NCBI GenBank assembly: GCA_015143295.1
Contig: CM026559.1
Location: 23,264,826 to 23,328,825, forward strand
Reading direction: 5' to 3'
DNA from: Tetracentron sinense
Lineage: Eukaryota > Streptophyta > Magnoliopsida > Trochodendrales > Trochodendraceae
DNA: 64,000 nucleotides
Numbering within the stretch: position 1 is the first letter of the stretch; each line of letters opens with the position of its first letter. This document shows positions 10,491 to 22,620 of this stretch, in pieces. The notes under the pieces are model-generated. The model had not been told where the DNA came from, made no database searches, and was given only the letters and a program-made list of their open reading frames with translations. Made by a program: the position numbers and the translations under genes.

Positions 10491-13400
10491 TGTGCCTATT
10501 TAATCAAACGGATTTGGTTACTAAGAATGGTTTCTGTGGTATTTTTTGTTCAATGGGCTGCTGTTGGTTCTATGTCATCAGCCTTCAGAATGCAGTAGTC
10601 GAGGGTTTTATGTGGATTATAATATCAGCGGCTCACATTCTGTGTTCTTCCACAGAAACCTTACCCAAATATTGGTTCCTTTATATTCCTTGAATTGAAT
10701 TTGGAACTTACTGTAACCCTTTGTGAGTACTATTAACCACCCCAAAATCAAGAAAGTCCACTAACTTTGCTTTGATTCTAGTAAGAAGCTTCTCACTAAT
10801 TTCTCTTGATTTCCTGCACCTCTTATATTAGTTTGTAATTGCAGTTGTTGATGTTTGTTTGCTGTCAATTTGGTGCAACTCTCATCTAATTGTAATTGTT
10901 ATTAGTCCTAGTTTGGTGCACCAGCAAATTTATTTGTATGGACCAGTACCATTTAGTATTCGGCTAAAGTAAAAGAAAATATCTTTAGAATGTTATTAAT
11001 GGTAATCATCCCTATTTTTTTTATGTGCTTGTGTATATTTTGCACATTTAGGATCCAATGCTACGTTTTTACGTGATGACCATCACAATTTATTTATTTA
11101 TTTATTATTATAATAATTATTTTTTGTGTATCATGTCTGCAAGTCATTGGGAAGAATGCAATTGAACAGCTCAATAAACATTATGCAAAATAACTTTTGT
11201 TGATTAAAAGAGTTTGCAGAGACGATGCTTTGATTTAACATATTCGTTTCACTACTTTACAAAATTCAGCATGGTATAGAAACCCAAATTAGATTAACTA
11301 AACATAGATTCTCGGTGACTGCATAACACATGCATGCATGAACACAATAAGAAACATTCAGTGTATTTCTTAATAACAATTTATGATTATGAAAGGATTT
11401 ATTTGATTTTTTTTATACATGGGCTATTGCAAACCTGATGTGTAGCTCTTCTCCTTTGTTCGGGCTTGGAACCGACAATACAATACTAATAGCAGCATGA
11501 GCGGAGGTAATAAAATGTTGAGTTATTAAGAAACAACGTATTAATAGGATTAGTATAAGTAGGATGAGAATGTTGAGATGAATGAGTAGGGAGATGAAGA
11601 TAGATAAGATTGGAAATGAGTGCAATGGAGATAATTTGGGAGTACCAACTGATCATGAAATAGGGAGATCTGTTGAGATGATTTAACACTTTTCAGAGAA
11701 GATGACTAATTTCATTATTATGGTAAATTGAATTGATGCAATTTAAAGGCTATAAAAGGGATATATAAAGACTAAAAATGACGTAAATGGAATTAGTAAG
11801 AAAATATTTGATAATTCACAACTTAACCAAAGTTAATGACTTTAATAGAATGATATGAGAGATTCTTGTTGTCGATTTCAAATATTTGGGGCTGTACATT
11901 GATGATGACAATATTTCTTAAAATCACATCTTGTATAGGATATATCAATAAAGAATTTGAGTGAGTTGGCATTGGATTGCTGTAAGAAAAGACACAGAAA
12001 ACCTGTAACCAATAAAGCTCATACAACTTTATGAATGGTGGAAATGGAATCAATATTTCATCAAGATACAAGATTTATGAGTAATTTTGAATTTACAGCT
12101 TTCAGTAAATATAATTTCAAGCTGATATCAACAATAATCGATTTTGCCACAATATCTAATTGGAAAATTATCACATTAACCTGCATACAAATAGATCAAA
12201 TAATTCTCAAGACTTGTAAACCAAAATGTAATCATAATGAATCTCACTGCATTTTAGGATAACCCGCATTCATACATACATAGGGAAAACTTCGTTAATG
12301 TGGTTAAGATTCACCTACTCCTAGGGTTTTTTAAAAAAAAAATATTAATCCTAGATTATTGAAGCTTAACAACCGTTAAGCTTGGTTGTAAAGGGACATG
12401 TGGTGGCTTGGGCATAAATAATCACGCCTGAACGTTAACAACTTACACAAGCTTGGTTGAATGCCATTGTAACTATGAAGTGAATCTTGGGCATTTTTAC
12501 AAAATCAATGGAATTAGTAAGAAAGACCATTTTCACACAAATTACAAAAAGACCATTTTATTTAATAGATTGGTGTTCAGTACTTAGGGGTAAAAAGACT
12601 AGTGAAGGTTAACAAGTTCATCTGTCTTAACTAGGTTAGCATTCCCCTATCTATAGATCTTTATATTCAGAGAATTAAAAGAAAACAATTATGGACATAT
12701 GTGACGAACAATGTGAAACTTTTCTCTTCTTTGGAGCCAACGAGTTTGCGCTTTGGAGTGGAACAACTCACATATGGACATTTTTGTCATCTTTTTCGTT
12801 GGTTTTCAGGACTTTATGATAACTTGTGGTGAAGGAATTAGATGACAATTGTATTGATGTTTCCTGCTGCTTTGATGATGAATTGCTACTTGTATGGAAT
12901 TATTCTGACTCTTGGTATTCTACAAATTCCAACCAGTTGAGGCAATGGTTTTATATTGTGCTCACTTATTTTCAGTTGTTTTGTTGAATCATTGAAAATA
13001 AGATTGAAAATTGCTATATTTTACTTGTCTTTTGATTTGAACAATTGTTGTTTAGAATACATTGAAGAAGAGTATTTTTGCCATTTAATAAAATAATTGT
13101 AAAGGGATGTTTTTGACATTTAAAAATCTAATGTAGAGGTTTTTTGTCATTTAAAAAAATACATGTGAAGAGGGGTATATATTTTTATTTTATTTTGAAA
13201 ATGATCTATAGTCCCCTCAACCTATTAGGGGACAAATCTTCCTCGCACTCACAAAGCCCTTTCGAACTATGGTTAACAAGTTTTAGCCCATTTGGTTATT
13301 TTTTTACTTCTAAAATTCAAAGTTAGATGCTTTAACTCGAAGCTTTAGTGAATCTTAACCATAGTTAAAAAGAGAAAAGGGGAATACATAACACAAAAAA

Positions 13401-14063
13401 AGGGGCGAGATAGTGATACTAATTCACTACCTCGGGAGGAGGTGAATATATTCCTTTGAAAGTATATTTGAAGTAGTTACATTTATTGATAAAGATGTTT
13501 TCCAAAATCAGAGGGATAGGGTGAAAAAGTGTTTTTGTTGTGAAAATGTCGTTGCATGTATTTAATTTATGGAGTAGATCCACTTTTTAACCAAATTCAA
13601 AACATACTTTCATCTCCATCAGTCCATCGACTACATTAAAGGGTGGATGCTGATACGATTTGTCATTTGATAATATACATTTTGATTTGAGAACGGGATG
13701 TATCATGATTTTCATCTCTTGGTTGTAATTCTCAAAATTCAAATGTGACAAAAAAATGATTTCAAATCTCATAATAAGTGATTAGACTTGAAATCTTATG
13801 ATAAGAATTAATTTTGGTAGAAACCTCGACAAAGTTACTAATACTGAATCTTATGAACGATGAATATAGACTTACCCCAATAAAGGAGAGGTAGATGCCA
13901 TAATTATTTTTGATGAAATCGAGTTCATTAGAGCTGATATGATCATATTGGTAGCCAGATATAAGATTCAACATTTTTCTTTCCCTTTTACTTTTTATTA
14001 TTTTAGTTTTAAATATAACTAAAATTCTGAATTTTTGAGCTCCCGAAACATTCCTAACTATAA
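10491..14063. other. 3' UTR then gene-free AT-rich spacer
   Basis: Begins with the 3' UTR of the SelH-like gene. No further gene is recognisable on either strand. Degraded MITE pieces with gttaag, ttaacc and gggacatgtgg strings occur near 12295-12420 and 13260-13385. Confidence 0.5.
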
Positions 14064-14478
14064 AATGTTATGGATAGAATGTCCATAAATTACTTAAACT
14101 AGCGGGTGGCACGCGATGCACGTGAGAGCGAGGGGAAAGAGTTAACCACAGTTAATAGGAGTTAAGAGGGACACGTGTTAACCCTACATGTGCGATTGAA
14201 CTCTCCCCTAGTTCAATCATGATTGGCTATGATTTTGTTCTTTAAATAGATAGATGAGCAAGAGGTAGTTTGGAAATTAAAGTAAAACATTAAATCAAAT
14301 TTTGTTTTATATAAGAGTAGTTTGGGAATTTTGGAAAAATTAAGCTTCTTGCGCCTCTCACATTATAATAGTAAAGAACATTATAATAGTAAAGAAAGAT
14401 GATTATCAAAAACCTTAAAATAATGTTATGGATAGAATGTCCATAAATTACTTAAATATTTATCAAAACCCTTAAAAC
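14064..14478 (+). repeat. 57-bp tandem pair split by a Helitron
   Basis: The identical 35-bp segment starting aatgttatggatagaatgtc lies at 14064-14098 and 14422-14456. It is followed by tgattatcaaaaacc (14400 on) in the first copy and tatttatcaaaaccc in the second. Removing 14099-14399 restores two 57-bp tandem units. Confidence 0.75.
14099..14399 (-). mobile_element. Small non-autonomous Helitron
   Basis: On the minus strand the element begins TCTTTCTTTACTATTATAAT and ends GTGCCACCCGCTAG, preceded by a short hairpin CACG-TGCATCG-CGTG. This fits Helitron rules: 5' TC, 3' CTAG, insertion between A and T, no target duplication. The flanks are A14098 and T14400. An 18-bp block of the 5' end (ttctttactattataatg) is tandemly duplicated. 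Inside, 14139-14207 matches one arm of the MITE family at 3884. 301 bp, no coding capacity. Confidence 0.7.
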
Positions 14479-14737
14479 AATGCGTGCTTTGGGAGTAGTT
14501 TTAACTAATTTTTCCTCCGCAAAACACAACCTGGATATTTCTAAGTTTCAAAACAGATAGGGTACTCCAGAAAACATAAAGACTTGTTAGAATCCACCAT
14601 GGTCGAGATGGGTTGACATAACGATTTTGGCAAAGCCAGTTTTGAAAGGAAAAAGTCAACCTTTCTTTCTACCCTCAAATGCGGGGAATGGAGTGTCTGG
14701 CCCTCGCCAGACGAAATCTGTCTTGCTTCCACCACTC

Positions 14738-15125
14738 AAGTTAACACGTATCCCTTTTGACACTCCTTAACTGGCTTTTGATTGTCTCTGCCAGAATGGG
14801 CTTGTCTCGGGGTTCCATAGAATAGGGGGCTCATGATTTTGACTTCCCCACACATAATAAGACATGCGGGGATAAGTGTGTGAGGATAAGGGGGAGAGAT
14901 ATCAAATGGGGAGAAGTCATAATCATGGGGAGAAAATAAAATAACTTCTCCCCTATTTTACGCCAACTGTCGCACAATGTATGGAACGCCGAGAGGGGTT
15001 TCTGGCTTCGCCAGAGACAATCCGAGGCCTCCTTAACTATGATTAAAGTTCACTAACCCATTCAATCCTGTAACCTTGGTTTTTAGAAAAAATTTTTAAC
15101 TATAGAAGTTAAAATTTCATAACCA
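14738..15125. mobile_element. MITE relative split by a later insertion
   Basis: 14738-14772 (ttaacacgtatccctttt) and 15039-15125 (ttcactaaccc, ttggtttttagaaaa) match the left half of the MITE at 3884 in order, separated by the 256-bp insertion at 14773-15028. Confidence 0.5.
14773..15028. mobile_element. Mutator-like MITE with 10-bp target duplication
   Basis: CTCCTTAACT occurs at 14763-14772 and 15029-15038. The ends are inverted: GATTGTCTCTGCCAG on the left against CTGGC, CCAGAGACAATC on the right. 256 bp, no ORF. The 10-bp duplication and terminal motif favour a Mutator-like source. Confidence 0.6.
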
Positions 15126-15425
15126 GCTGAGTTGGGAGAACAATTAAAGGAGCTTTGTGAGTGGGCCAAATGGTTTTGGTCTGGCCCTCCGATCCCTCTA
15201 ATGCCACTCACAGATCCCATATGTGAGAGAGGGAGAGAGACTGGGTCAATCTCCACACAACCTGTTCTTCCAAATAAAGGGTGTAATTAGCCATTGTCCC
15301 TCCAAACATAGAGAATCACAGGTTTCCTATCTACAATTCCTAACCAAACGAACCTCCGCAAATTTGGCGGGAGAGATTTTCTCTTTCCCTACAAATGAAG
15401 AATTCAGTTAAAAGTCCCACATTTA

Positions 15426-15447
15426 GATATAAACTCCCCATATATTA
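15426..15447 (+). promoter_or_regulatory. TATA region of the FLA gene
   Basis: Two TATA-like strings lie 45-66 bp upstream of the start codon: gatataaac (15426-15434) and tatatta (15441-15447). The second is better spaced for a start site near 15470, giving a 5' UTR of about 20 nt. The leader is CT-rich. Confidence 0.45.
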
Positions 15448-15491
15448 CACCCCTTTACGTCCCTCTCTATCACTGAACCATTTGTAGAGAG

Positions 15492-16436
15492 ATGGATCCC
15501 AAACCCTTCTCTCTCCTCTTCCTCTTTTTCTTCCTTCTCTTTTCTTCTGCAACTTCCTTCAACATCACCAAGCTCCTAGGCCAGTACCCCGAATTCAAAA
15601 CCTTCAATGACTATCTAACTCAGACACAACTAGCTTCTGAAATCAACCGCCGTCAGACCATCACCGTCCTCGCCGTCGATAATACTGCTCTTTCCTCGCT
15701 GTCCGGAGTATCAACCGATGTAATCAAGAAGGTCTTGAGCCTGCATGTAGTACTCGACTACTTTGATGCTGACAAGCTTCAGAAGCTATCGAACAAGACG
15801 GCTCTCCTCACCACCTTGTTCCAGGCCAGTGGCGGTGCTACCGCTCAAGAAGGGTTCTTGAATGTTACAGATTTGAGTACAGGAGGGGTGTCCTTTGGTT
15901 CTGCTGTTAAAGGCTCGACCCTTGGTGCCAAACTGGTTAAGTCTGTTGCTGCTCAGCCATACAATATATCTGTTTTGCAAATCAGTGCTGCTATAATTCC
16001 CAGTGGCATTGAGAATTCAAATTCCCCTCCTCCTTCAACTGCACCCGTAGCTACACCGTCCCCGACGAAAGCTCCCTCATCTTCGAAGGTACCCCCGGCA
16101 AAGGCCCCATCAGCGGCCTCGCCTAAGTCTGCGGATGGTCCTGCACCATCGGATGACTCTTCTGCTGCCCCATCGGATGACTCTTCTGCTGCCCCATCAG
16201 ACGCTGATGCACCTTCCAATGCCGATGCTGATGCTCCATCAGATGCACCAGCGGGTGTTGATTCTCCGCTGAGCTCACCTCCTTCTCCAGGCGATGCCGA
16301 TGGACCTACTGGGGACCTGCCAGCCGGGGGGCCAAGTGCACCAGGTCCTTCACGCCCCCATTCTTCTGGCACACGTGTGGCTTTTGGCACATGCCTTACT
16401 GTTATCATAGGGGTTGTTTCCTTGGGTGCTCTCTAA
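15492..16436 (+). CDS. Fasciclin-like arabinogalactan protein, single FAS1 domain, GPI-anchored
   Basis: An uninterrupted 314-residue frame in one exon. Residues 1-22 form a signal peptide (leucine/phenylalanine-rich, likely cut after SATS). Residues 23-170 are one FAS1 domain with FNITKLLGQYPEF, the H1-like TITVLAVDNTALSSL, the H2-like VLSLHVVLDYFD and the closing YNISVLQI. N-glycosylation sequons NIT, NKT, NVT and NIS are present. Residues 175-290 are rich in Pro, Ala, Ser and Asp with AP, SP and TP dipeptides, the sites for hydroxyproline-linked arabinogalactan. The last about 20 residues are hydrophobic after SSGTR, a GPI-anchor signal. The protein should sit on the outer plasma membrane or wall and act in cell adhesion and wall architecture. 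Organisation most resembles the FLA3/FLA14 group of Arabidopsis, but the exact orthologue is not certain. No damage seen. Confidence 0.93.
   Translation: MDPKPFSLLFLFFFLLFSSATSFNITKLLGQYPEFKTFNDYLTQTQLASEINRRQTITVLAVDNTALSSLSGVSTDVIKKVLSLHVVLDYFDADKLQKLSNKTALLTTLFQASGGATAQEGFLNVTDLSTGGVSFGSAVKGSTLGAKLVKSVAAQPYNISVLQISAAIIPSGIENSNSPPPSTAPVATPSPTKAPSSSKVPPAKAPSAASPKSADGPAPSDDSSAAPSDDSSAAPSDADAPSNADADAPSDAPAGVDSPLSSPPSPGDADGPTGDLPAGGPSAPGPSRPHSSGTRVAFGTCLTVIIGVVSLGAL
16141..16200 (+). repeat. Short in-frame duplication in the FLA arabinogalactan region
   Basis: The 24-bp string beginning gatgactcttctgctgcccc is repeated in tandem, giving the peptide APSDDSSA twice. Nearby DADAPS and ADADAPSD show further slippage. 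Length here is likely to vary between alleles. Confidence 0.75.
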
Positions 16437-16600
16437 TTTCGAAATTTAAAGATCAAAAGAAGTAGAAGAAGAAGAAGGTGGTTTGCATATACGGACAGTT
16501 CAATTGTCTTCTATATAGCCCTTTAGTTTCCTCCGTTCATATAGTAGAAATCGGAAATGTGGTGTACATTTATGTGTATTTCTTCATGAAATATGCAAAT

Positions 16601-16640
16601 AATAAATCAGAGGTTAATTGGATGTCTTATGAATAAATGA
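16601..16640 (+). terminator. Poly(A) signals of the FLA gene
   Basis: AATAAA occurs at 16601-16606 and again in gaataaatg near 16631, 165-200 bp after the stop codon, following a TTTGTGTATTTC-type upstream element. This suits plant 3' end formation. Confidence 0.5.
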
Positions 16641-17135
16641 TGCAAACATTATATGGTTTGGAGTGGGATCAATCGGAAGAGAAGTGGCATCAAATCTAGT
16701 GGTACTTTGATTCTCGAAACGAATCAATTCTCAAATTCCTGAATTCTCATAGTCAGTTATATGGTGAGAAATCGTGAGGAAACAGTTAGAATCCATTCTA
16801 AAGAGCAGAAAAGAAAGAATCATGCTCGGATGAAAAAAAAATTAGGATCACTATTATACTATCCTAACTTGATTAAATAATAAAATGTTCATCCATCTAG
16901 ATATAAAGCCCTAAAATAATAAATGTCATGCTTTTACTTTGGAATAACCACAATAATAATCGCGCAAAATAACATTATAAGTTGAATAAAACAATACATC
17001 AAACAACAGCCACAAGCTGCATAAAAAAGATGATCTCGATTACTTTTTTCGAGTAATTGTTAAACTGATGAATACGTCTCACCCAAATGGTAATGTTCCC
17101 TTTCAAAACAAATAAATGAGTTGTGATGATCCTAA

Positions 17136-17279
17136 ACGATTTTTTTTTTGATAAACGTGGATATCCTGAGCCTTAAAGAGTACTCAGATTAGTCCCACGT
17201 GAGCCAGGAATCGATCTCAAGTCCTCCGGGTTTACGGTTCGTCCTTCGGCCACTAGGGGGAGGCTACACCCCCGAGGGT
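17136..17279 (-). mobile_element. tRNA-derived SINE, antisense
   Basis: On the minus strand a B-box-like GAGATCGATTCC (+ 17207-17218) follows an A-box-like TAGTGGCCGAAGG (+ 17243-17255), and the copy ends in poly(A), seen here as the T run at about 17141-17149. The 9-bp repeat TGATCCTAA flanks it at 17127-17135 and 17280-17288. Size and layout fit a plant Au-like SINE. Confidence 0.65.
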
Positions 17280-17289
17280 TGATCCTAAT

Positions 17290-19604
17290 TAACTTATGAG
17301 TTGTGATATAAGGAGTTTTATTCACATCAATGTTATAATCATATCATTGTATAAACACCTGATGAAGAGGGTAGCGGCAGAACTAGCAATTTTTTTTTCC
17401 TTCCTTTTTAGCCATGAACAATTTCATAAAGTCCATACCACAAGCACATCTAGGATCTTTGGTATTTCCTTCCATACCTTTAGTAATATTTATAAATATA
17501 AAATTATTATAAATAGTAATATTCAAATAAAAATATCATAGTAAAGTAATAAGAAAAATATAAATAGGTTATAATATTTAAACATCAAACATAGAAACTC
17601 AAAGTTTAAAGAAATACAAATCTAAAAAAACAATGCACTAATTAGCCTCTTCTTACACCATAATGCACAGCAGTTGCATCTGTTATTTCATCCCTAACTT
17701 TTGTCATTTCATGTTGAGACGTCTGTCTGTCCTAAGCGTTGCCACCATTTCCATCTCTCTGGTAATCATACTTGCTCTCGGAACGCCAAGGTTCCAAGGG
17801 GCATCAGTCTCAAGAAGCCTAAAAGTATTGTTCATGGGTTATATCTGTATCTTAGGTTCACAAAGGCCATAAATTATACATAGAGGATTGAATCAGAAGC
17901 TCCTGTTTACTTGGTCCCCGTTCTTGAATACCCATCTACAACGGGGAGATATATTTTCTAGGTTGGACTTCCATTAAAATCTTTGGTTTTCTAGGTTTGT
18001 TTCTCTTTGAACATATTCTTTTAGTGCTTTTCCATTATCTCAACACATAGAGATAATGGATTTCAATATTTTATGCATATTTCCTTTTTCTTGATAGGCT
18101 CTAATTATTTAATTATCTATGTTAGGGGGTTAGTACTCATGGTGGGTGCTCAACAAGCACACCAAGACTCGAAACCGAGTCACACTTCCCCAAAGGGAGA
18201 CGCACAACCACTGGAACAGACCCATGGTGTGTTACATATTTCCTTGTTTTAGAGAATATTCATTGTTGTCATTTTATTTCAATCTTTCTCCAAAACCCTA
18301 ACTTTCAACAAAAAAAATATTTCCAGAATCAATATGTGGTGATCAACGTGAAGAGTTTTGAGGACATGGTCATTGCGTTAGGTGCACTAAAGCTCAACAA
18401 ATTCTATTAGAACAATTTGTTTTTCTGGGTTCTACTTTTTTCTTTAACAACATTTTAGATCTTTCAAAGTACTATTTTTTCATAGATACATATTTTTTTT
18501 CATTTTATTATTTTCTTCAATTCTTGTAGAATACCTACAAGTTTCAACCATATGTAGAGAAATAAATAAAAATTGTAATTACTTCATCTGGAGTTGCAAA
18601 GGTTAAATGAGAGGATGCAATAATTTACCGAGATGGAAGATTAAGCATCCGCTTTATATAAAATGATCCTTGAAGTAGAACTGTTAAATAAAAGTTTTCA
18701 AATTATCTTGCACAATTTGTATTCAGTTCTACTTTAGATGGGTTTTGATATTTCCAAAGCATGGGAGAGAAACTACTATAAGAATTGAGATAACAATCGA
18801 AGAGAGATACTCAAGTGTATGGCCCGCAGGATTTTGACCATATGCTTATTCTGAAAATTTTCTTGATAGGTAACATGTACATTTTTCAAAATAAAACCAC
18901 CAGCTGAGGGAGGAGGGTTAGGCAAGATCCCTACCTGTTTATTAAAACGCCAATTACATTAATGGGAGGGGGGCATGAAGCCTTACCCCTACACCAACAA
19001 GCGATGAGGTACTATAAAACTACTCCTTAAATCGAGTAGGTTTCCTAACCTTTTTCCTTGACCTTGCTTGAGAAAAATCAACTATTAATATAGTGTCGGC
19101 TACTTTATTATTTTTCTTCTTCTTATTTATCTTTAAAGTCACTGGTTGAAAAATGGTTTTCTTCTTTTAGATTATGGAAAGCTTGAGCTATATTTTTTTT
19201 GGATGGAAGTCTAGAATAAAGTTGTAGCTTTAACTGATTATTCATACATTAGTTTATTATATGCCACATTAAGAGTGAAGAATTATAAAATTTGCTTGGA
19301 TCGTTCCCAACCTTAACAATGATGTCTAAGAATTATTTACAACAACAATTTGATATGAATAAATTTGCTAATGGAAAACAACATGTTATTTGACTTGACG
19401 TGTTATTGTAGATATGTTGGTTGTGTTATTACTTTTGTATAGATTCACCATTAATAGAAAAAAGAGAAAATGAATATATTTATACAAAATCTGAGTTGCA
19501 CACTAATGGTTATGTTCTTCCTTGAGATTTAATCACTATCTATGGGTTTTGCAGGTTTTAGGTTCCAAATTCCATTCGAACACTCCATTGAATGCCTATA
19601 TTAA
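17290..19604. other. No gene seen
   Basis: Apart from the second SINE-like segment, this stretch is AT-rich with scattered stops in all frames. I recognise no domain. Confidence 0.5.
18130..18230 (-). mobile_element. Second SINE-like tRNA head, antisense
   Basis: On the minus strand an A-box-like TGTTCCAGTGG (+ 18208-18218) lies about 35 nt before a B-box-like GGTTTCGAGTCTTGG (+ 18162-18176). Ends and target duplication are unclear. Confidence 0.45.
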
Positions 19605-19709
19605 GGTTGTGTTTGGATTTGTGGAATTGGAATTGGCCCAAAAAATTTGAATTCTATGGAATTGAAATCCATTGAATTGAATTCTACAGAGTTTATAATT
19701 CTAATTTGG

Positions 19710-21913
19710 TGTAGAGACCCAAATTTATTTTCTTTGGTATTTGTGTTATTTAATTAATTCTCTAGAAAAATGTGTTTAATCTTAATGCAATTATTTCCAT
19801 AAAAATTAATGTGGAATGTTTAGAAGTAAAAATTCAATTATTTCGTTTGTCATTAGTCCTTTTTATAATTTAAGTGCATGATAACGAAGTTATCAAAAAG
19901 GTAGCAAAAGACTAAAAAAAAAAGACCCCAGTAGCGATCGATCACAGGCGTCAAACGATCGATCACATGAATTACAGAAAGTTGGCGAAAGAAGGACACC
20001 AGTATCGATCGATCGCAGGATCTCAGTCTGATCAATTGCAAGGAGTGATCGATCGCCGGTATAGAAACGATTGATCGTAGGGAACCCGAAAGGTTCTCAG
20101 GAATTAGTATGAACTGCGGTCGATCGCAGGTCATTTCCAAAAAGCGAAAAGTCGCGAATTTGACAGTTTTAAGAGTTAAAATTCTAAAACCTATATAAAC
20201 ACCATATTTCGTGAACTTAAGGTTAGAAAAGCTTCCTAAGAGTTTTTGGGAAACAAAAAGGGAAAAACCTAGGGTTTGTTTAGAGTTTTCAATTGGAGAA
20301 GAAGAGAAAGACTTGAAGATCGAGATTAGAGGCCCATTCGCAAGCGTAAGATTGTAGGGAAGTGATCAAGAGAGATAAATATGAATTCTCTTATATCAAT
20401 AGGATAATCATTGATGTAATTAAGAAGAAAATATTTAGATTCAAGTAAGAAATAGATCAAGGCATGTTTATATTATGTATATCACTTATGTAAGATTATC
20501 ATGATTTTTTTAGGGATGTTGTCATTATGATTTCCATTATGTACATCATACAAGGGGAAAGAGAATATTTTATGGTGTATGATGATGGAGAATGAAGGAA
20601 TTGATGAATGTTGGATTTGATGGAATGTATATGATTATGATGCAAAAATTGTGATGTGTTGTGAAATTAGGGTTTTAGTCAAATTGAATTTATGAAATTA
20701 TATACGTGGAATTTATGTATGATTGATTATTGATTTGATTTCTTAATTTTATTGTGAAAACCCTACCAAACATGCTTTAATTTACCAATCAGGAGATTTA
20801 TGATATGCTTTAATTTAATGTATGATGTACAAGTTGCATGAGTGATATATGTTAGTTAAAACAAACTTTAAAATATGGTTGTGTGGCTTAGGAGTATTAT
20901 CATGGCGGCATTAGTCGTTATGATGAATTTTCGAGAGCTTTTGACCGATTTAACCGAGGGTTACCATCGTTTACTCACACTCACTCACGACAATGGATGT
21001 GCACAAATATGATGAAAACATGATTACAAGTATGTACACAAGAATATAAGTACACAAGCATGAGTGTATTATTAAGTTTCGCACTGCCCGAGTACTAACA
21101 AATCCAAGATCAAGACAAGAAAAGCCAAGCAAGTTAATCACAGGTAAGTCGTGCACACCGGATAATGTGTTATGCCATATGCACTGGAAAATGTGCTAAA
21201 GCTTTGGTACCTTAGTAAGTAGAGTATATGTTAATCTCTACCCATATATGAGGTAGAGTTATTTTAAGTTATTGCACAGTGCATGTTGTGGAATTCACTC
21301 ATGGATAAGAAAGACAAGTTAGAAAAGTAATAAAGACAAGTACAAGTGAACACATGAAAGCATTGAAAAGAAAATATGTTTTCGCACTCTGATTTATGTA
21401 CGTGTACATGTATTGTTAATCCATGTTTTATATCTTATATTAATATTTATAATATTATTAGTTAGGAGTTTATATACTCTGAGTGTTTTCAATACTCAGT
21501 TGAATTATTATTTTCGGTAGGTTCGGGGTTCGATATTTGTGCACCTGGATCGTGAGAAGAGGAAGAATACGTAGAGGAAGATCTGACAGGTGCTTATCCT
21601 GAGGGGGAATGGAATCTTGATCGTTGGCCGTACAATGGTTTTTGATTGATTAGTATTTAATTGAGTTTGGTTATGGATTTAAGGTTAATTTAAATTGGTG
21701 TTGGAGAATCACGATGGATGCTTGAGATTTTTATATTTAGATTAGTTATGGATATTTAATGAATGCTAATTTGAAGTATCAATTGTTATTATTGAAGAAA
21801 AATTTTAAGGTTCGTATTTTAGGTTGCCTTAAATGCTTCTAACAGGATGGCATGATAGTTAAGTCACCTGCTAATATCTCACTTTAACCTAGGTGGGATT
21901 TTGGGGCGCGACA
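19710..21913 (+). mobile_element. Solo LTR (Ty3-type, TGTAGAGACCC...GCGACA)
   Basis: 2204 bp beginning TGTAGAGACCC and ending GGGGCGCGACA. No primer-binding site follows it and no polypurine tract precedes it, so it is a solo LTR. A TATA box (ctatataaac, 20191-20200) is preceded by seven variants of GCGATCGATCGC at 19934-20130. The downstream signature cggtaggttcggggttcgat near 21515 is shared with the LTR at 28839. Flanks tttgg and ttctg do not form a clean target duplication. Confidence 0.65.
19934..20130 (+). repeat. Cluster of GCGATCGATCGC palindromes upstream of LTR TATA
   Basis: About seven copies: gcgatcgatcac, acgatcgatcac, atcgatcgatcgc, ctgatcaattgc, gtgatcgatcgc, acgattgatcgt and gcggtcgatcgc. 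Full versions are perfect palindromes. The TATA box lies 60 bp downstream. Confidence 0.8.
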
Positions 21914-21939
21914 TTCTGCCATTTGGATGCATTACTGAT

Positions 21940-22620
21940 TAGATGTAATTGATATGCAAAAAATTTCATTTTATTGTTTGAATGAATAAAATTATGTAAA
22001 AATAATTGGAATATAATAATAAGGATATATAATTATCTAAGTAATATATTTATTAAATTTAATTATAATTTATTAATAGTTTAGGTTTTAATTTATAATT
22101 ATAATTATTTTTTATATTAATTTATTATTTATTAAATTTATATTATTATAATTTATGATAAATTATTTTTTATGTATTGATTATAATAATAATTGTTTTA
22201 TGTATTAAATTATTATTACTATTTTATATTTTATATTTTTATTTACATACGATAATAATAATATTTAATTGTATTAAATTATTATTTATTAGATATAGAT
22301 ATTATTATAATTTCTGTTATTAATTTATAATATTTATTATTTGTTGTATTAAATTATTATCTAATCTATTAGATTATTTATTTATTAAAATTTAATGTTA
22401 TTATAATTTATAATTATTATTTTATATATTAAATTATTATTTATATAAGATATTTAGTAAATATTAAATATAAGCTTAAATTATAATTCGAATTTCATAA
22501 TAAAAATATATAATTATGTAAGTTATATATTTATTAAATTTAAATATTATTATAAATATAATTTTATCATTTTATATCTTAAATCATTATTCATTTAAAT
22601 TACGTGCAGTTAGAGAGATA
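21940..22620. repeat. Extremely AT-rich low-complexity tract
   Basis: Nearly pure A/T with recurring ttattaaattt, attattataa and atatattt strings over about 680 bp, the interior of the inverted-repeat element. Confidence 0.75.

Noticed and set aside
15953..16408. 151-codon minus-strand frame opposite the FLA gene
   Set aside because: Shadow of the GC-rich, Pro/Ala-coding region; no domain of its own.
19853..20140. 95-codon minus-strand frame
   Set aside because: Produced by the GATCGATC palindrome cluster of the LTR.
21914..21926. atttgg as the target duplication of the solo LTR at 19710
   Set aside because: It lies nine bases beyond the LTR end; accepting it would place the LTR end after a non-canonical base.
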